Shown here: in pieces, positions 38,635-51,600 of the stretch
How positions within the stretch are numbered: position 1 is the stretch's first letter
Layout: every line of letters begins with the position of its first letter
Assembly: GCA_009741485.1 (NCBI GenBank)
Contig: CM019215.1
Span: 74,839,735 to 74,903,734, forward strand
Reading direction: 5' to 3'
Source of the DNA: Malurus cyaneus samueli
Taxonomy: Eukaryota; Chordata; Aves; Passeriformes; Maluridae
DNA: 64,000 nucleotides
The notes under the pieces: model-generated
Databases searched by the model: none
Seen by the model: the letters and a program-made list of their open reading frames with translations, nothing else
Told to the model about the DNA's origin: nothing
Made by a program: the position numbers and the translations under genes

Positions 38635-38840
38635 ATGAAGGAAGCTTGGGCTGGATATATGGACTTCTCATTTTGAGAAGAGTCACACAGTGGAAGAGGC
38701 TGCCCATGCAGACTGTGTAACCTTCATGCTTTTAGGTTTTCAAGGTCTGACTGATTAAGGTACTGAGAAACTTAGTTTCATCTTATAGCTGACCAAGTGG
38801 AAGGTTAGAGCGGGAACTTCAAGGTTGGGAATGACATCAG
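38635..38840 (+). mobile_element. Old CR1 3'-end fragment
   Basis: 'ggaagaggctgcccatgcag' (38692-38711), then 'ttcatgcttttaggttttcaaggtctgact' split across 38723-38752 and 'aaggtactgagaaa' (38757-38770), parallel the CR1 3' region (gaggctgcccagagaggt ... ttcaaggcctgact ... aaggtcctgagcaa). No clear octamer tail. Together with the neighbour at 37600 this is a second, separate insertion of the same orientation. Confidence 0.7.
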
Positions 38841-41800
38841 TCCTTGCCACTGCAATGTGAGTGGTTGGTGCAGGTGAAAAACACTGAGTGTCATGTTATA
38901 TTTTACTTTGGGCTCTGGTGGTTTCACTCACACCTGATGACACTGGTGTATTTCATTAAAGAAATTATTTGGAGCATGAATGTGAATCACTGGTTTTCAG
39001 TTGCTAAGTAAGCGTGCTTTGAATTAGAATTAACATCAAGATGTGAAGTCAGTCTTCCTGGCTTTATTTGCTTTACTATTAAAGAAGAATAGGAAAACCA
39101 AGAATGAGGACATATTATAGTAACTATCTAATAGTGGCACATTTGGGATACACCCAAAATGTTGTGTTTTAGACTGGTGATTTGAAAGTCTTGTTGTAAG
39201 TCTTTTTTAGACTAAATAGTGCCTATGTCAACTTACACCTAGACCCTTCCTTTTCACCCAACCCTGCTTTACAAAGGGCCATTCCTAATAAAAATGATGT
39301 TATATTTCTTCAGATTCCATATGAATTTTGTTTGCCAAGCATAAAAAGGGCATATTTGTTCCAGCTTAAATCTTTTATTTCTAATACCAAGAAACCTGAG
39401 GTCTTAATGCAAGGAAAAAACCAAGCCAAAACAAAACACCTCCACCCACTGTTAAAGACTGGTAACAGTAAAACACAATAGAAACACTCACAGTAAAATA
39501 AAACTGTGTGAAAGGGTAATTGCAGGAAAGCCATGGAAACATGCAGCTGCAAGGGCAGGGCAAATTAGTCTACATAAAGTTTAATAGAAGTCATGTGTAT
39601 GAAAGAGGGAAATAATCTGGGGATTGTGCTTAGGGTACATGTAAAGGGGTGGTAGTGGTGGAAGCATCAGGGTCAACTGATGCCCTACACATGTGATGCA
39701 AGTTACAGAAACTGCAGTTCACTAGCTCAGTAATACAGGAAATTTTATTGTTTATATTGCCTGTTATTTGTTCAAGAATTACACAGATTGATAAAATAGT
39801 CTGCTGAAAAAATTATTTAATGAATGTACCAATTTAATAGTGAAATGTTTGGAAAACTGTAAAAGTGCAAGTAAATAACTGTGAGAATAAACATTTTAGC
39901 AGATAACTTGCAGGAAAATATGACCTGATCAGAAGGTCTTGCTTGAAAAAGTCTGTGATCCAGATATTGACTGGACAGTTTAATCTGAATATCAGTGTTA
40001 TTAATGTTTTAGGAATTTCAAAAAGAAACTCAGGCCGTCTATTGACCAGAATTTAATTTCCTGTCACCAGTGATGTAAGTCAGAAGGGTCAAGCTGTTTA
40101 TTGCATAAACGTTGCTTTGAATTAATTGAATGCACTCTTAGTTTTAGAGAAAACTCTTTAGGGTACTCGGCCTGACTTGAAGGAAAACACTACTAAAATC
40201 CCTAATTGTTGAATTGATACACAGCATTCATCTGTCTTAGCAGAAATGTTGTGAAGACTGAATTTATACATTAACGATTAATAAGTTGATACTGAGAAAA
40301 AAGATAAAATTCTTAAGAATAATTACTCCTGCACTCAATCTTGGAAAATAAATGCAAGTATAGCATGTGTAGTCTTTTTCATCCTTCCCTATGGTCTAAA
40401 CTGATTTACGACATTATGAAAGTAGTGAATGGCAGAGAGTATTAGTTAGTTAACAAACACACTGAAGGAATCAGAAGAAGCTGAAATTAGCTTTGAAACA
40501 TGTCATGCAGTCTCTGTAATGGGAAACAGAAGGTTTTTTTTTTTACAATGAGTGCAGAACTCAATCACACAAACTTTTTTTAATAGTGAGGTATTGCACG
40601 TATGGTTCTGAGCAGGATAACAAAATCTAGCCCCAAATATCCATCATTAGACATGCAAATGAGAACAGAGGACTTTTTCCCCATATTATCCATTAGTCGC
40701 AAGTGGATAAACAGTCCCACATTCCATCTCTGTCTGAATTGCTTCAAACATTTTTTGTGATGAAATACTTTAGAAAGAAATTTGTGTTGACATTGAAACC
40801 AGACAGTCATGCTGAAGGTTCAATGGACATCAGCTGTCTGATTATTTTGCCCAGAGCTGAGTGCTCCTTTTTCACTTGTGAGATCCGTTTGTCATGTAAC
40901 GTCAGTCCTTATTCGATTTTAGTCATGATTTGTCAAGTTTAGTAGCTTTTGGGGTTTTGTGTCTATCTTTGCTAAGTAAGTATAATTAGAAATTTTGAAT
41001 GTGACAGAATGCAACTTTCATCCTACTCTATCCTGTATATCAACACCACTCTGTTCAAACTTGCAACTTGCATGAACTGGAACAAAGCAGCAGATTCACA
41101 ATTCACAATCCTACACTGATTCACAATTTCATAATACAATAGAATTATGAGAAAGCAGGGATTAGATTGACAGGCATCGGTTGGTGTAGACTCAATGGTC
41201 ATTTTCTGTTTCTGTTCTACCAAGTTTTCCACTTAAGAAAGTAATTATCCTAATTTATTTTCCAGTAAAACATAAATTTTGGAATTGAAAATATTTTCTC
41301 CTCTTTATGCCTTAAGAGAGCAGATCTAGACAGGTTCACTACAAAGAGTTTTATTCATTCAGTTTTTCAGGTTTCTGCAGAGGTCATTATAATTAATTTT
41401 AAAATTCTCTATGGCTTTCTTTTATGGTGGAATGTTTTTTAAAGTGTGTTAAGACACACTGATACTTACCCTATGTTGTCCCTCTCTGAAATGAAACTAG
41501 TAATAAACACTTTATGTGTAGATAATTTACATTGATCTGTTGTCTTTTTATCTCAGTCTCTGTTGGAAATATTGGAAAATGGAAGAGTAGAGCAAGTATA
41601 ATTTTTTTTCATATTTCAGCTGGAATTAAAAGACGCAAGCATCTTCCTTCCTTACTCCTTTTTTTCAGTTTGCTTACACTTAGCTGCAGTGCAGCTAACT
41701 TCAGTACAGCTAGTCTTAGGAGTACATTTAATCTTATATATTTAATAAATTAAATTCTTTGTATTTGCTGAATTTTTATGTGTTTTGACCTTGGATTTTT

Positions 41801-42409
41801 ATAGAGCGTGTCTATTAGGATGCTGAAGGAAAAAGTGCAAGGTCTTTCTTCTTGAAGAAAACTCTTTTTGCAAGACCAGTTCTAGCAGCAGTATTTTACT
41901 AATGAATTTTTCGTTGAGCTGTTGGCAGCTTATACTACCTGGGGAGTATGTTATTTGATATGTATAAATTCAAAAATAGTGGGTTTTTTTTAATGTTTGT
42001 GCACTTTAAAGATCATATGGACTTTTTCTAAATTAATACCTTGAGAAGTTTCTTGGAAAGTCTTTTTCTTGGAAAGTCTTACTTTGCTTTGCCTGAAAAC
42101 ATTTGGTTTTCACCCCTTAATTACAAGACTTCTGTTTATTTTAGTAATTAAATTTAAATCAGAAGGGAGTAAGCTTAACACATTAAAAAAGAACAATCAT
42201 TGTCCATCTACAATTTTATTATCCTTTTTAAATTTTATTCCTTTTTTTTTGACATTTTCTTGTCTAAAAATCTATTTCTAGGTCTTCTATCTGCTAGGTA
42301 AAGATAAGAATGAGGATGAGCATAGCTCTTGGCTTCTACATTGCATTTTGAAACATTTTTATTGGTTGTCTGGCTACATGCACTTGCATTTGGAATGTCA
42401 AAAGCAGGG
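38841..42409. other. No gene seen; AT-rich unassigned DNA
   Basis: A small A/C tract at 39414-39450 and the tandem duplication at 42050-42080 are the only repeats noted. Overlapping minus-strand frames at 39310-39563 show no motif and read as random hydrophobic peptide. Confidence 0.5.
42050..42080. repeat. Tandem duplication, period 16
   Basis: ttcttggaaagtctt occurs at 42050-42064 and identically at 42066-42080. The identity of the copies suggests a recent slippage event. Confidence 0.95.
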
Positions 42410-42683
42410 TGCCGTGGTCCTTACGGCTATGTATGGGGGCTGGGCTTAGATTCAGTGTGGGCAGGACTAATGAGTATATGCGCATGAGCAAAAAGATGTG
42501 GTGAGGGATGGGGCTGGGCTGATGCAGCCAGCCATGGAGATGAACGGGATTGGACAAATGAAAGTATCCACCAATCATAGACTAAAACATGCTACATGAA
42601 CATTGGAGAATATTCTGGTTATGTAATCTGTCTAGGGTTTCATTGATTGGTTTATTCTCAAAACCCGGGAGATAAGAAAACTG

Positions 42684-42690
42684 TATAAAA
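42684..42690 (+). promoter_or_regulatory. TATA box of the LTR
   Basis: tataaaa about 115 bases upstream of the AATAAA, at the position expected for U3/R transcription start control. Activity unknown. Confidence 0.7.
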
Positions 42691-42801
42691 GGCACGTTGG
42701 TAGCAGAGAGAGCTCAGAGAGAGCTGAGAATCACTTGAGCTGAGATCACTAAGAAGAAAGAGATAAAATCACTATGGCTAAAAGAGCTAGAAGAAGAAAC
42801 T

Positions 42802-42807
42802 AATAAA
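42802..42807 (+). terminator. Polyadenylation signal of the LTR
   Basis: AATAAA inside actaataaagaaaa, with the G+C-rich U5 beginning about 45 bases later. Standard arrangement for a retroviral LTR. Confidence 0.7.
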
Positions 42808-42883
42808 GAAAAAACTGGACCTGCCTCTAGAAGTCTCGTGTCGTCTTTCCCGCCGGAGCGGCGGGGCCAGGGCTCGGGCCGCA

Positions 42884-44003
42884 ATAGCAGTGTCTTTGGA
42901 ATCAGCCAGAGTTAACCAAATTTAATGTGTTCAATGCGACGACTGGTCTCATGGAGAGTCAGAGCCTCCCAAAACACGATTGGATGGTAAGAGGCACAGT
43001 ACCTGACACCTCTATTTTGCAATTACAAGCGTTTATCATGCTGCAGAGCTGCAAGAGAGATGTATGGAGATATGTGTCCTAAAGATCTACAATTTTCTTG
43101 AGTTCTTTCACCATAAATCTTATAGTTAGTTAATCCATCTGCAGTAGAGCTTCTGGAACTGGCTGTGTCCAGTCACTCACCACAGGGGTCACCCCTGCAG
43201 CCCCCCACTGCTAACACCTTGCTCTTAGACCCTATAAGCCCTACATCTAACACAGGTCTGGTCCATGTAAGCATAATTATCATCGTCTTTGCCACTCTAC
43301 TGAGAAACCCTTCAGGAAACTTCATCTCCTTCATATCCAGGCTGCTCCCTTTACAGTCAGCACATAGTTGGTCTGAATGCATGTTTTAGTTAATAGATCT
43401 ACATATATACAGGGGTTTCTGTGTGAGTCAGTGTACATAGTTAACTTTTTTCCAATGAAAAAAGTGCACGTGGGATGCAGCAAGGGCTGGGGCAGTACCA
43501 TGACAGTTCACAGTCCATGCAGGTGTAAAGTGCTTAAAGACCAATACTGTTTCACTTGGCTGGGGCCATGAGGAAATTCTGCTTGGTGCCTCCCTGGCAT
43601 ATCCCTTGATAAAACTGGGTTTTAGTATTGGGGTTTTAGTATTCTAAAATTTACTCTGAGCAAACGCCCTCACCTCCCACTCTCTTTCCAACATTAAAAA
43701 GAATGCTTTGGCAGGAAGTATTCAGAGATCTCTCAAAAGCCCAAAGGGTGAACAATCAGTAGTTGTGAGAGAAGGCCTGTGCTTGCATACAAGCACCTGA
43801 GACAAAACCCTCAATAACGAGATGATGCTCCACAGGACATTAGGAAACCAGTTAGCAAGTTGGTAATTTCATCATTTGCCTGTGCTGTAGTCAATTATGT
43901 TTGTGTTTTTATTTTCTTTTTTTGTTGTTGTTTTTTAATTTAATTTTACCTTCCAGGATAATTCAAAGAAATTTAACTATTAGGCTACTAGAAGTATTCT
44001 CAG
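42884..44003. other. No gene seen; mixed-composition unassigned DNA
   Basis: Less AT-rich than the window average between 43140 and 43620. Overlapping frames at 43165-43389 (+) and 43173-43382 (-) lack domains. The part just after the LTR (42890-43110) could be eroded repeat, but I cannot name it. Confidence 0.4.
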
Positions 44004-44252
44004 TGTTTTGGTTTGGTTGAGGGTATTTTTGCTTGGGTTTTTTATTTGTTTGGGGGTTTTTGCTTTTTTTTTGGGTTTTTTTTGTTTGTTTGTTTTTGAT
44101 TGGTTGGGGCTTTTTTGTTTGCTTTGGTTTTGTTTGTTTGTTTTGGGGTTTTTAAGATTTTGTTTGTTTTTTTTTTTAAATTTGTTGGTTGGGGTTTTGT
44201 TTTGTTTTTTTTTTTTAATTTGGTTGGTTGGGTTTTTTTTTTTTTTGTTTTG
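44004..44252. repeat. Long G/T-rich (keto) tract
   Basis: About 250 bases of T runs interleaved with G1-G5 groups (ggttttg, tttggggttttt, ggttggttggg), with only a handful of C and A. Runs of three or more G recur. It keeps two + frames open as Phe/Leu/Gly/Val-rich filler (44008-44333), which are not genes. Confidence 0.95.
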
Positions 44253-47200
44253 TCACATCATTCACAAAACATTAGGATTAATCTAACATTTTCTGGAAAC
44301 ACTGGAATAAAAATATGTAGAGTCTCATTTTGAAATTGGTGCTATATTTAGAGGTAAAAGGGCAGAGATACTCTTTGCTATATTTGTGTTAATTTTATCA
44401 TATTGTAGTTCAACTCCTGTTTGAATAGGGCTTGAATTAATATTGTGCTATGGAAAACAAATATGGATACCTTAGCTCACTCATGGAGTGAGCTGTGTGA
44501 AATGAGTCAATTCCTGTTCCTTCAAAGATTTTGAAGATCATCCCTGTGAAGAACAGCAGGAGAATAATGAGTTTAATGTGCAACTGATTATAACATAATA
44601 TGAACACCTAATTCTCCGGCACATATTTGAGGATTTTAGCCTTAATCCCTTGCCAGCATTATCTAATGAAACAGTGATAGAAATTTGTCTGTCAATATGC
44701 AGATTTTTTTTTAAATATAGGTTTTTTTAACATTTTTTTTTTCAGGACCTGGGTTTCTTTTTATCAAATGAAGATTTCATGGTAGCTATTTACAGTGTTC
44801 AATACCAATGGTGTATCATTGATACAGAGGTAAAAAAAAAAAATAGTTATTTCTTTATAAATATTGAATTAGGAAACAGAGCTGTCAACATCACATCTTG
44901 AGTATATCACAAGACTTATGGGAATCAAGTTTGATTGTTTTAAAAAGTTGTACTGAATTCAAATTCAACAATTTTTTTTTTTTCCACATTCAAGTAAATA
45001 TATTACTCTTGGAAGAAAGGGCATCAGCAATGATTTGCATTTGATAGTCTGGCTTTTATTTTCTATTTCATCCAAGCTTTTTGATAATTTCAGTTCATTA
45101 GGTAGCAATGAAATAGATTCCAAGATCCTACATAAAAAACCTGCACTATTGGACTTTAGCTCTGTGTAACATGCATCACAAAGAGCAAATGTTACCTTTT
45201 TATACGAGTTTGCCATCTTTTGTCAAATAGTTTGAGCCCAGCTTCAGTGAGCTTCCATCCAGTAAGATCAGCGTAAAGATTTTTATGTGTCATTAAGGGA
45301 TTTTAGGAGCACATCATCCCTTTTTCTGCTGACATTTTGCAGACATGACCAAAAAAAATTATCTTCAGCACTGCTTCAGATTTCTGCTTCATTTCCTTCT
45401 GAACCTGTATATCTAGTGTGTGATACAGTCTGGATATTTTTCCCACATTATTTCAGAGTACATAAGACTATTCAATATGTTTATAAATTTCTTCTTAGTG
45501 TGGAACAGATTGAGGGAAACATCAGGAAAAATCCATTATTTTTTAAGGATATATTCTTGATCTCTCAATACACTTATTGCCCATAGGAAAAAATATGTGA
45601 CAGATGTTTTAATGACAATAATTACCTTTCAGTCTGAACAGAACTTGGTAGAAATTTGGTAATTAACAAAAACATAAGAATTAATATATGGAACAGAATT
45701 CTTCCATTTCAGAAATCCAGAAGCTATTTTTATCTATGGTAGTTAAACAGTATCAGGAAAATTAACTAAATAAAAATTCAAAGTTTTTGTAAATCCCAGC
45801 CTAATTTTATATATCAGACAGCTTTTTCTTTTTTTTGTGTGTTTGTGCAGTGGATGCCACAGCCTTGAAAGGATTTAAGCTTTCTTTTTCTAATTGTAAA
45901 ATTTAGTGTTCTGATATGAGACTCTTGGATTTATGTTGTTTTTAAAATTATCCCAAGATCTGCTGAAACAATTTCCATTGCAGCTTACTCAAAACTTACA
46001 AGGTTATATGACAGATAAAGTATGAATCCACTATTCCTCCAATTTTCTTTCCTTATAACTTTCACCTATATAAGTTAAGACCTTTATAACTTATTTTAAT
46101 TCAAGTAAATAATTTCAAAAGGGAACTTAAAATCAAACACAATGGGGATTTTTTAAAGTAGTAATAATATGCCTCTTCAGATATCTGTATTGCACAGAGA
46201 ATTAACCAAAACATTTTTTTAATGATGCGGAATAGACATACCTTTATAGCATAAACCTGCAAGATTAATAGCAATTTTGCAGTGGACATGATGTTATTGA
46301 ATCAGTACTTGACTCAATCTATGCTAATAAAAATTCATTGTTTTCTTAAAAGAGATTTCATAATTCATGAGCATAAAGATAGAAGCTTACTCAGTCTCTT
46401 CAGTAGAAGCAGGAGTCTAATGAGATTAAACAGTCTGTTTCTTTAAACTTCAAACTAAATGTTTTCACGCTAAATCCTAGGAGTTTCCCTCATTTTTCTT
46501 CAGTGAAAACATTCCTGTATTCTAAGGAGACATTCTAAGGAAGATTAGATCTTGCAGAAGGCTGTCTATGGAATCACTCTGACTTCAGGGCTAAAGCTCA
46601 GATTAAATCCTCAATTGCTAATCTCATCAAATAGATTTTCCTTCTGGAATTTATGCCTCCCTACCCTGTCAGCATCATAACAGCCAGTCTTCCTGCTGTG
46701 GGTTTGGCATAAGGTTTGAATTAGAGGTAAAGTATGATTTCAAAATGATAGTGGTCCCTCTCACGCCCACGTGAGTACTGCATGCAGTTTTTGCCCTTAT
46801 CCTGTTCTGTGGATATCCCTATCCTGTGGGAAAAAAGCAGGTTTTTTTTTCCCAAGGTTATCAATCCACTCTTTATCCTACAAATTAAATATGATTAGGT
46901 GATATCTTGAATCTGGTTTTGCAAGATGTTGTAATGTCTACCAGTTACTCTAACTTAAATATGGATCCTAAGACATCTATTTTCTGTAAAAAGAGTTGTT
47001 CCAGACTCAACTGAAGGCTAAATTTCACAGTATTTTCTTTCCTTTTATCATACCTGTTATCTGGGGTTTGTCCACAATATTCACCTCTTGAATGAGAGGA
47101 CAAAAGTAAACTAGAGATGCAGATTCAGTTTTCAAAAATCTGCAAAGATATGTATTCCTTTCAAAGACTGTTCTAAGAAACACATTTTAAAAAGGAGTTT

Positions 47201-48424
47201 TAGAGTACTGTGTGGAGCTATTTTCTTAAAATTGCAAGGGATCTGTGCAAGGGATGAATGCTAAGATGTGAAAAGCAGAAAATTGAAAGCCAGGATAGCA
47301 TGGAGGCTTCAGGCTTTCTATGGTGACAAACAAGTTGTCAGAGAACTCATCAGGCAAAACCTACCAGAAAGTATGTGAAGATGATGAGCATACTTTCTTT
47401 TTTGTAACTCATGAATATTTATTTAGTGTCTTTCAGAAGATAGGCAGGGGATTAAAAAAAAAAAAAAAGGAGATAAAATAAGTTCACTGTTTCAGTCAAT
47501 GCCAGTGGCAATGTTTAGATAATCAGTTTGACTTGACCTTTGCTTTTTTATTTAAAATTTTCTGATAACTATTATTTATGTTATTTAAACATTTTACTTG
47601 ATTTCCATTCCAAGATAAATGTTCTCACACAACTGACAGTCATGCTGAGGAATTTTAGAGTTTTTAGGAAAGATATAGTTTTACTAAGGGTCAGGGTGTT
47701 GGGGAAGGTAAGGTTAAACAAAAAAAGATTAGATGTGAGACTTATCTTGCTGAAACTTCTAATATGCAGCCAAAAAGGAATTTCTTGAAGACTCATTCTC
47801 TCTCTTCAAGGAAGAAAAATAAATACTTCTTTTCACGTCTAGATCTTCTGATGCAGAGGTATTGCCAATTGCTAAACAGTTTAAAAGCTATTAAGCTTCT
47901 ATCCGGTTATGTATGGGCACTTTCTGAATAGGAGGTTCAGAGGATTGCAGTCTCAAGATAAGGAAGTCCCTCAAAGGCAGTAGCTGTCATTCCCCTTGAT
48001 TGTAGTCACACTGTCATTAGCATCTTTCTCTCAGTTTTTAACTTGTTTTACAATGAGCTCTACACTAAGGCTGTTTAATGGACAAAACTGATCTTTAAAC
48101 AGTATCAGAAGACAAGAGGCCAGATGTGAAGTTTTATTAAAATTTATTATTGTAGTGATGAATATCATTATTAAATATTATATATAGTGAAATACTACAG
48201 AGGAGAAACGAAAATGAAATGTTTCTAAGCACAGCCTGCACTATGTCTTTCCATATTTTAATTGGTTTTCCCACCTGTTAAGCTATGCAACAGTTCTTCT
48301 GTTCTCTAAGCACTTTAAGTGGGGGATTATAAAACTGACTGAAAAGTAGCCTTTTACCTTAGACACAATTTTACAAAAATCCCTTCATACTTGGCCACAT
48401 GTGTGATCTTTGTGTTGATGCTGC
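44253..48424. other. No gene seen; AT-rich unassigned DNA
   Basis: Homopolymer scraps (near 44724, 44970 and 47455) and short frames without motifs. Nothing recognisable. Confidence 0.5.
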
Positions 48425-48640
48425 ATGTTTGTCACCACACCTGCAGCCCAGTGGGCCAGGCTCTGCTGTTCTGTGGAGGTGTCAGAGGATGTTGTGCATG
48501 AGCCAGGGGATCACCTTGGGTGGGAAATTCCCTGCCAGTTAGAGCTGGCATACACAGTCCTTGGTGTGACCAAAGCATGGCACATGCCAGCAGTTTTTGG
48601 AGGATGTTTGTGGCTCTGTTTGAAGTTATACTACTGAAAC
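48425..48640. other. G+C-richer patch, unassigned
   Basis: About 215 bases clearly richer in G+C than the flanks, open in more than one frame on both strands (+ 48425-48637, - 48432-48713). No domain, splice pattern or CR1/LTR block recognised. Could be an old repeat or a diverged pseudogene fragment. Confidence 0.35.
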
Positions 48641-51600
48641 AATGCAACAAGAATTTCAGAAAATATTTTTGGGACAGTACCTTCCCTTTAGGCTCTGTCA
48701 TAGCTTTCCTCATGGTAATATCTAGCTATGGTCAAGAGTATACTTCATCATGATGTTTTAGAGTGGTTTCAGATCAAATCAAACTTCTTCCTGAGAGTGA
48801 ATTGTAAGCATTTTTTATTTCAGAAAGCATGGCTTTTTTCTTCTGTGTCATTCAGGGCTCCTGTGGGAAAATGCCAAAGATTTTGCCTCAGTGTCATGTT
48901 CAAGGCTGCAACTGAGACACAGCACTCCACCTGACACAACTTTTGCTGAGAATATCTTCATTTTGTTTCAGAAAGCCTGTCCTTGGTCCTGACCCTGTCC
49001 ATTTCCCTGTAAGGCCTTGGAGATTTGTGTGATGGAGACTTTAAATATAACATCTGCTGTATAGAGCATACTAATGAATTTATGCTACAATTGACATCTC
49101 TAAGAAATAAATACATGAAACAATGAAATCAGGGGGTTAGCTTGAAAAGCGATCAGTATATCCTTATAATAATGAAATTCAATTTCATCAATATGCTTTT
49201 TACCTTTTTGATATATTTTGAAGCAGTTTTACAGACTTGACAGGCCAGATTTTGTTTTTTTGTGACCATTTGTATACTGCATCTTCCTAAAGTATCTCTC
49301 ATAGAGTGGCAATTTCATACATTTTAAAATGTTTCTGCACTTCAAAGGCTTTTCTTAACATTGAAAAGCATGAGCTGTTTATTCTTGCTTGCTAAATTAA
49401 ATTTTCATTTGGAGAGTTCAGTTCAGCCAGAGAAACAAATTTCCTTGTCTGAATTATTTCTTAGAAAAAACAGTCATTGCACTCCATTGGTACCTCAGCA
49501 CATCAATGAGTCTTTTGCAGCTCTAGAAGAATAAATAAAACCCTCGTCTGCACATTCTTCTCCATTGGATCTGTGTCCTGAACACTCATATTTTTTTATG
49601 CTTTGGAAGACCACAATGACACTAAAAAGAATATAATTCCTCCTCTCAGTATGGCACCACTGCCCCTCTCTCTCTGAGCATCCCTGGTTTCGAAGGCAGC
49701 CTGGTAGAAGGGCTTTGGCTTTGCACTGCATCTGAGGAGAGCTTGCTCTCAAAATATGAAAGAATCTCAAGTGTAGTGTCTGGTATAAAAACCTTCTCCC
49801 TTTTTGGAGACTCACTCAACATTTAAATCACTTGTAAAGGACATGGAATGAATGTTGTAAAATCTAGTTTAATATATTTAACAATTTTTCTGTTCTAGGC
49901 TCAGCACAAGACCTGAGTTTGAACCTGATCTGAACCAGAAGGACATTAATTTTGCTCACCACTAAAAGACTTTCCTGAGGTCATCAGGTCATGCCTTTAG
50001 ATCCCACTCAGCAGATTTCTCAGTGTAATGCTGGTTATATGGTACAGACTCCTGCACAAGAAATATCTGGCCATCTTTAACAATTGTTGAGCAAGTTTAT
50101 TTCCAAATTAATGATCACCCTGACTTCTAAAAAATTCCTAAAAGCCATTTTCTGAGTTCAAGCCCCATGGCATACCAGAGGTTGTTTATCCAGCCACTTA
50201 AAAGAAATGATCTTTAAAGTATTTCACAGAGGGAGAAACTAGCATTCAGTCAGTTCTCCTGTAGAAGTTCTTGGTTATTAAGCAACATTTCTTATTCCAC
50301 TCTATTATTCTCTAAAAAAATGTATAGTTTTTCAAAACTCTAGTTTGTATTTTGTTTGTGTGATTATATTCTTTTGAGATGTCATCCTGAAATTATGAGA
50401 GCTGTCACAGCTGATTAGCAAGTTTTCTGATTTAAGAAAAATTGCAATACACCAAAGTTCTTTTTAGTATCATTTTCATGGTTTTAAATCTAAGCATCAT
50501 TAAAGTCTGTTACTGAATGTATAGCTGAATTTGGCTCACTTAGTTTGAAAACCAGACAAAAAAAAGGGAATAATTAAAAATATATACAAATATGTTAATG
50601 TGCAATTATAGAAAAATCCACTTATGAACACAGATATATCTGAAGAGAAATTAATTATCATTACACATCTTAGCTATTTTGACAGAATTAGAACAGGTTA
50701 ATTGAAGTTCATCACTCTCTTTATGCCTGTCATTTCCTCCCTCCTTAAAAAGTGATTGACTTCTGAGCCATTTAGTTCAAACCAAAATGAATGTTTATTC
50801 ATTTTGATTTTATTAATTTTGCTTGATGTTACTCTTTCAACAGAAAAGTGAATGATCATGACAGAGTTTAGTTTATTAATATTCCTGAAATTGTGATGGC
50901 TGTGGTGCTGGGTGCCTGGCTTTTTCTGTATTTCAACAAACTTCCAATTTTGTGCTCTAAGTTAATTTGGCAGCTTCCTGCTGTGCACCAAGAACAACAT
51001 TCAAACACAGTGGGTAAAACGATGCTGTTCCAACACAGGCATTACTTTGGTCAAGCTCAGCTTGATATTCAAAATTTTGCTTGGAAACTGTATGCAAAAT
51101 TCTACTTGTTTTCCAACAAAGAGTGAAGTCAGTCACAGCAGTAGTTCTGTTCTTTGAGATATGAGTGCATACCTTGTCAAGAAAGATGATAAAATGTTGG
51201 CATTTCACCACCTTTTAAATGTCATTCTCTGGTTCTGAAAGTCCTCAAGCAGACAAGTTTTTTTTTTCCATTGTGAAATGTACCTGTTAACTTCAGTGTT
51301 CTGAGGCATTTATTTGATTTTTTTTTTTTTTTTTTTACTATCGAGAGTAGCTATGTGTACTACTATTAGCATATTTCTTCTGGGCCAAAATACAGGAGCT
51401 GGTGGAGAGATGCATTTCTAGCTAAGTCTGCAAAGAAGTGGTTCTGCCCCTTAGCAAACACAGAACTGTCATGGCTCAGTTATCTCCTTGCAAATCAATC
51501 ACACCTCTTTGGTCGAAAAACACCTCTATTGCTGGGTTGAATGCTATTTTTGATACAAAGAAATCTTAGGAAAGGAGCTGTTTGAGATTCATAGGAAATT

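Larger units (their letters stand above)
42410..42883 (+). mobile_element. Solo LTR of an endogenous retrovirus, best preserved in the window
   Basis: About 474 bases bounded by TG (tgccgtggtcc) and CA (gggccgca). The parts are in the usual order: a U3 with a ccaatca box near 42571, a TATA box (tataaaa, 42684-42690), GA-rich sequence with an agagagctcagagagagct repeat just downstream, an AATAAA signal (42802-42807), and a G+C-rich U5 (42851-42882) with several intact CpG. No primer-binding site or gag/pol/env relic follows, so it is a solo LTR. The pentamer agcag occurs at 42403-42407 and 42886-42890, two bases outside each proposed end, and may be the target-site duplication if the ends are slightly misplaced. 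The look is passerine-like, from memory; family not named. Confidence 0.8.

Noticed and set aside
44008..44333. Two + strand frames of 77-92 codons resembling hydrophobic membrane peptides
   Set aside because: Phe/Leu/Val/Gly filler encoded by a T/G low-complexity tract, not a membrane protein.
49495..49815. 106-codon minus-strand frame with a hydrophobic stretch and several Cys near its C-terminus
   Set aside because: No recognised domain, no pyrimidine tract/AG upstream, and composition consistent with chance.
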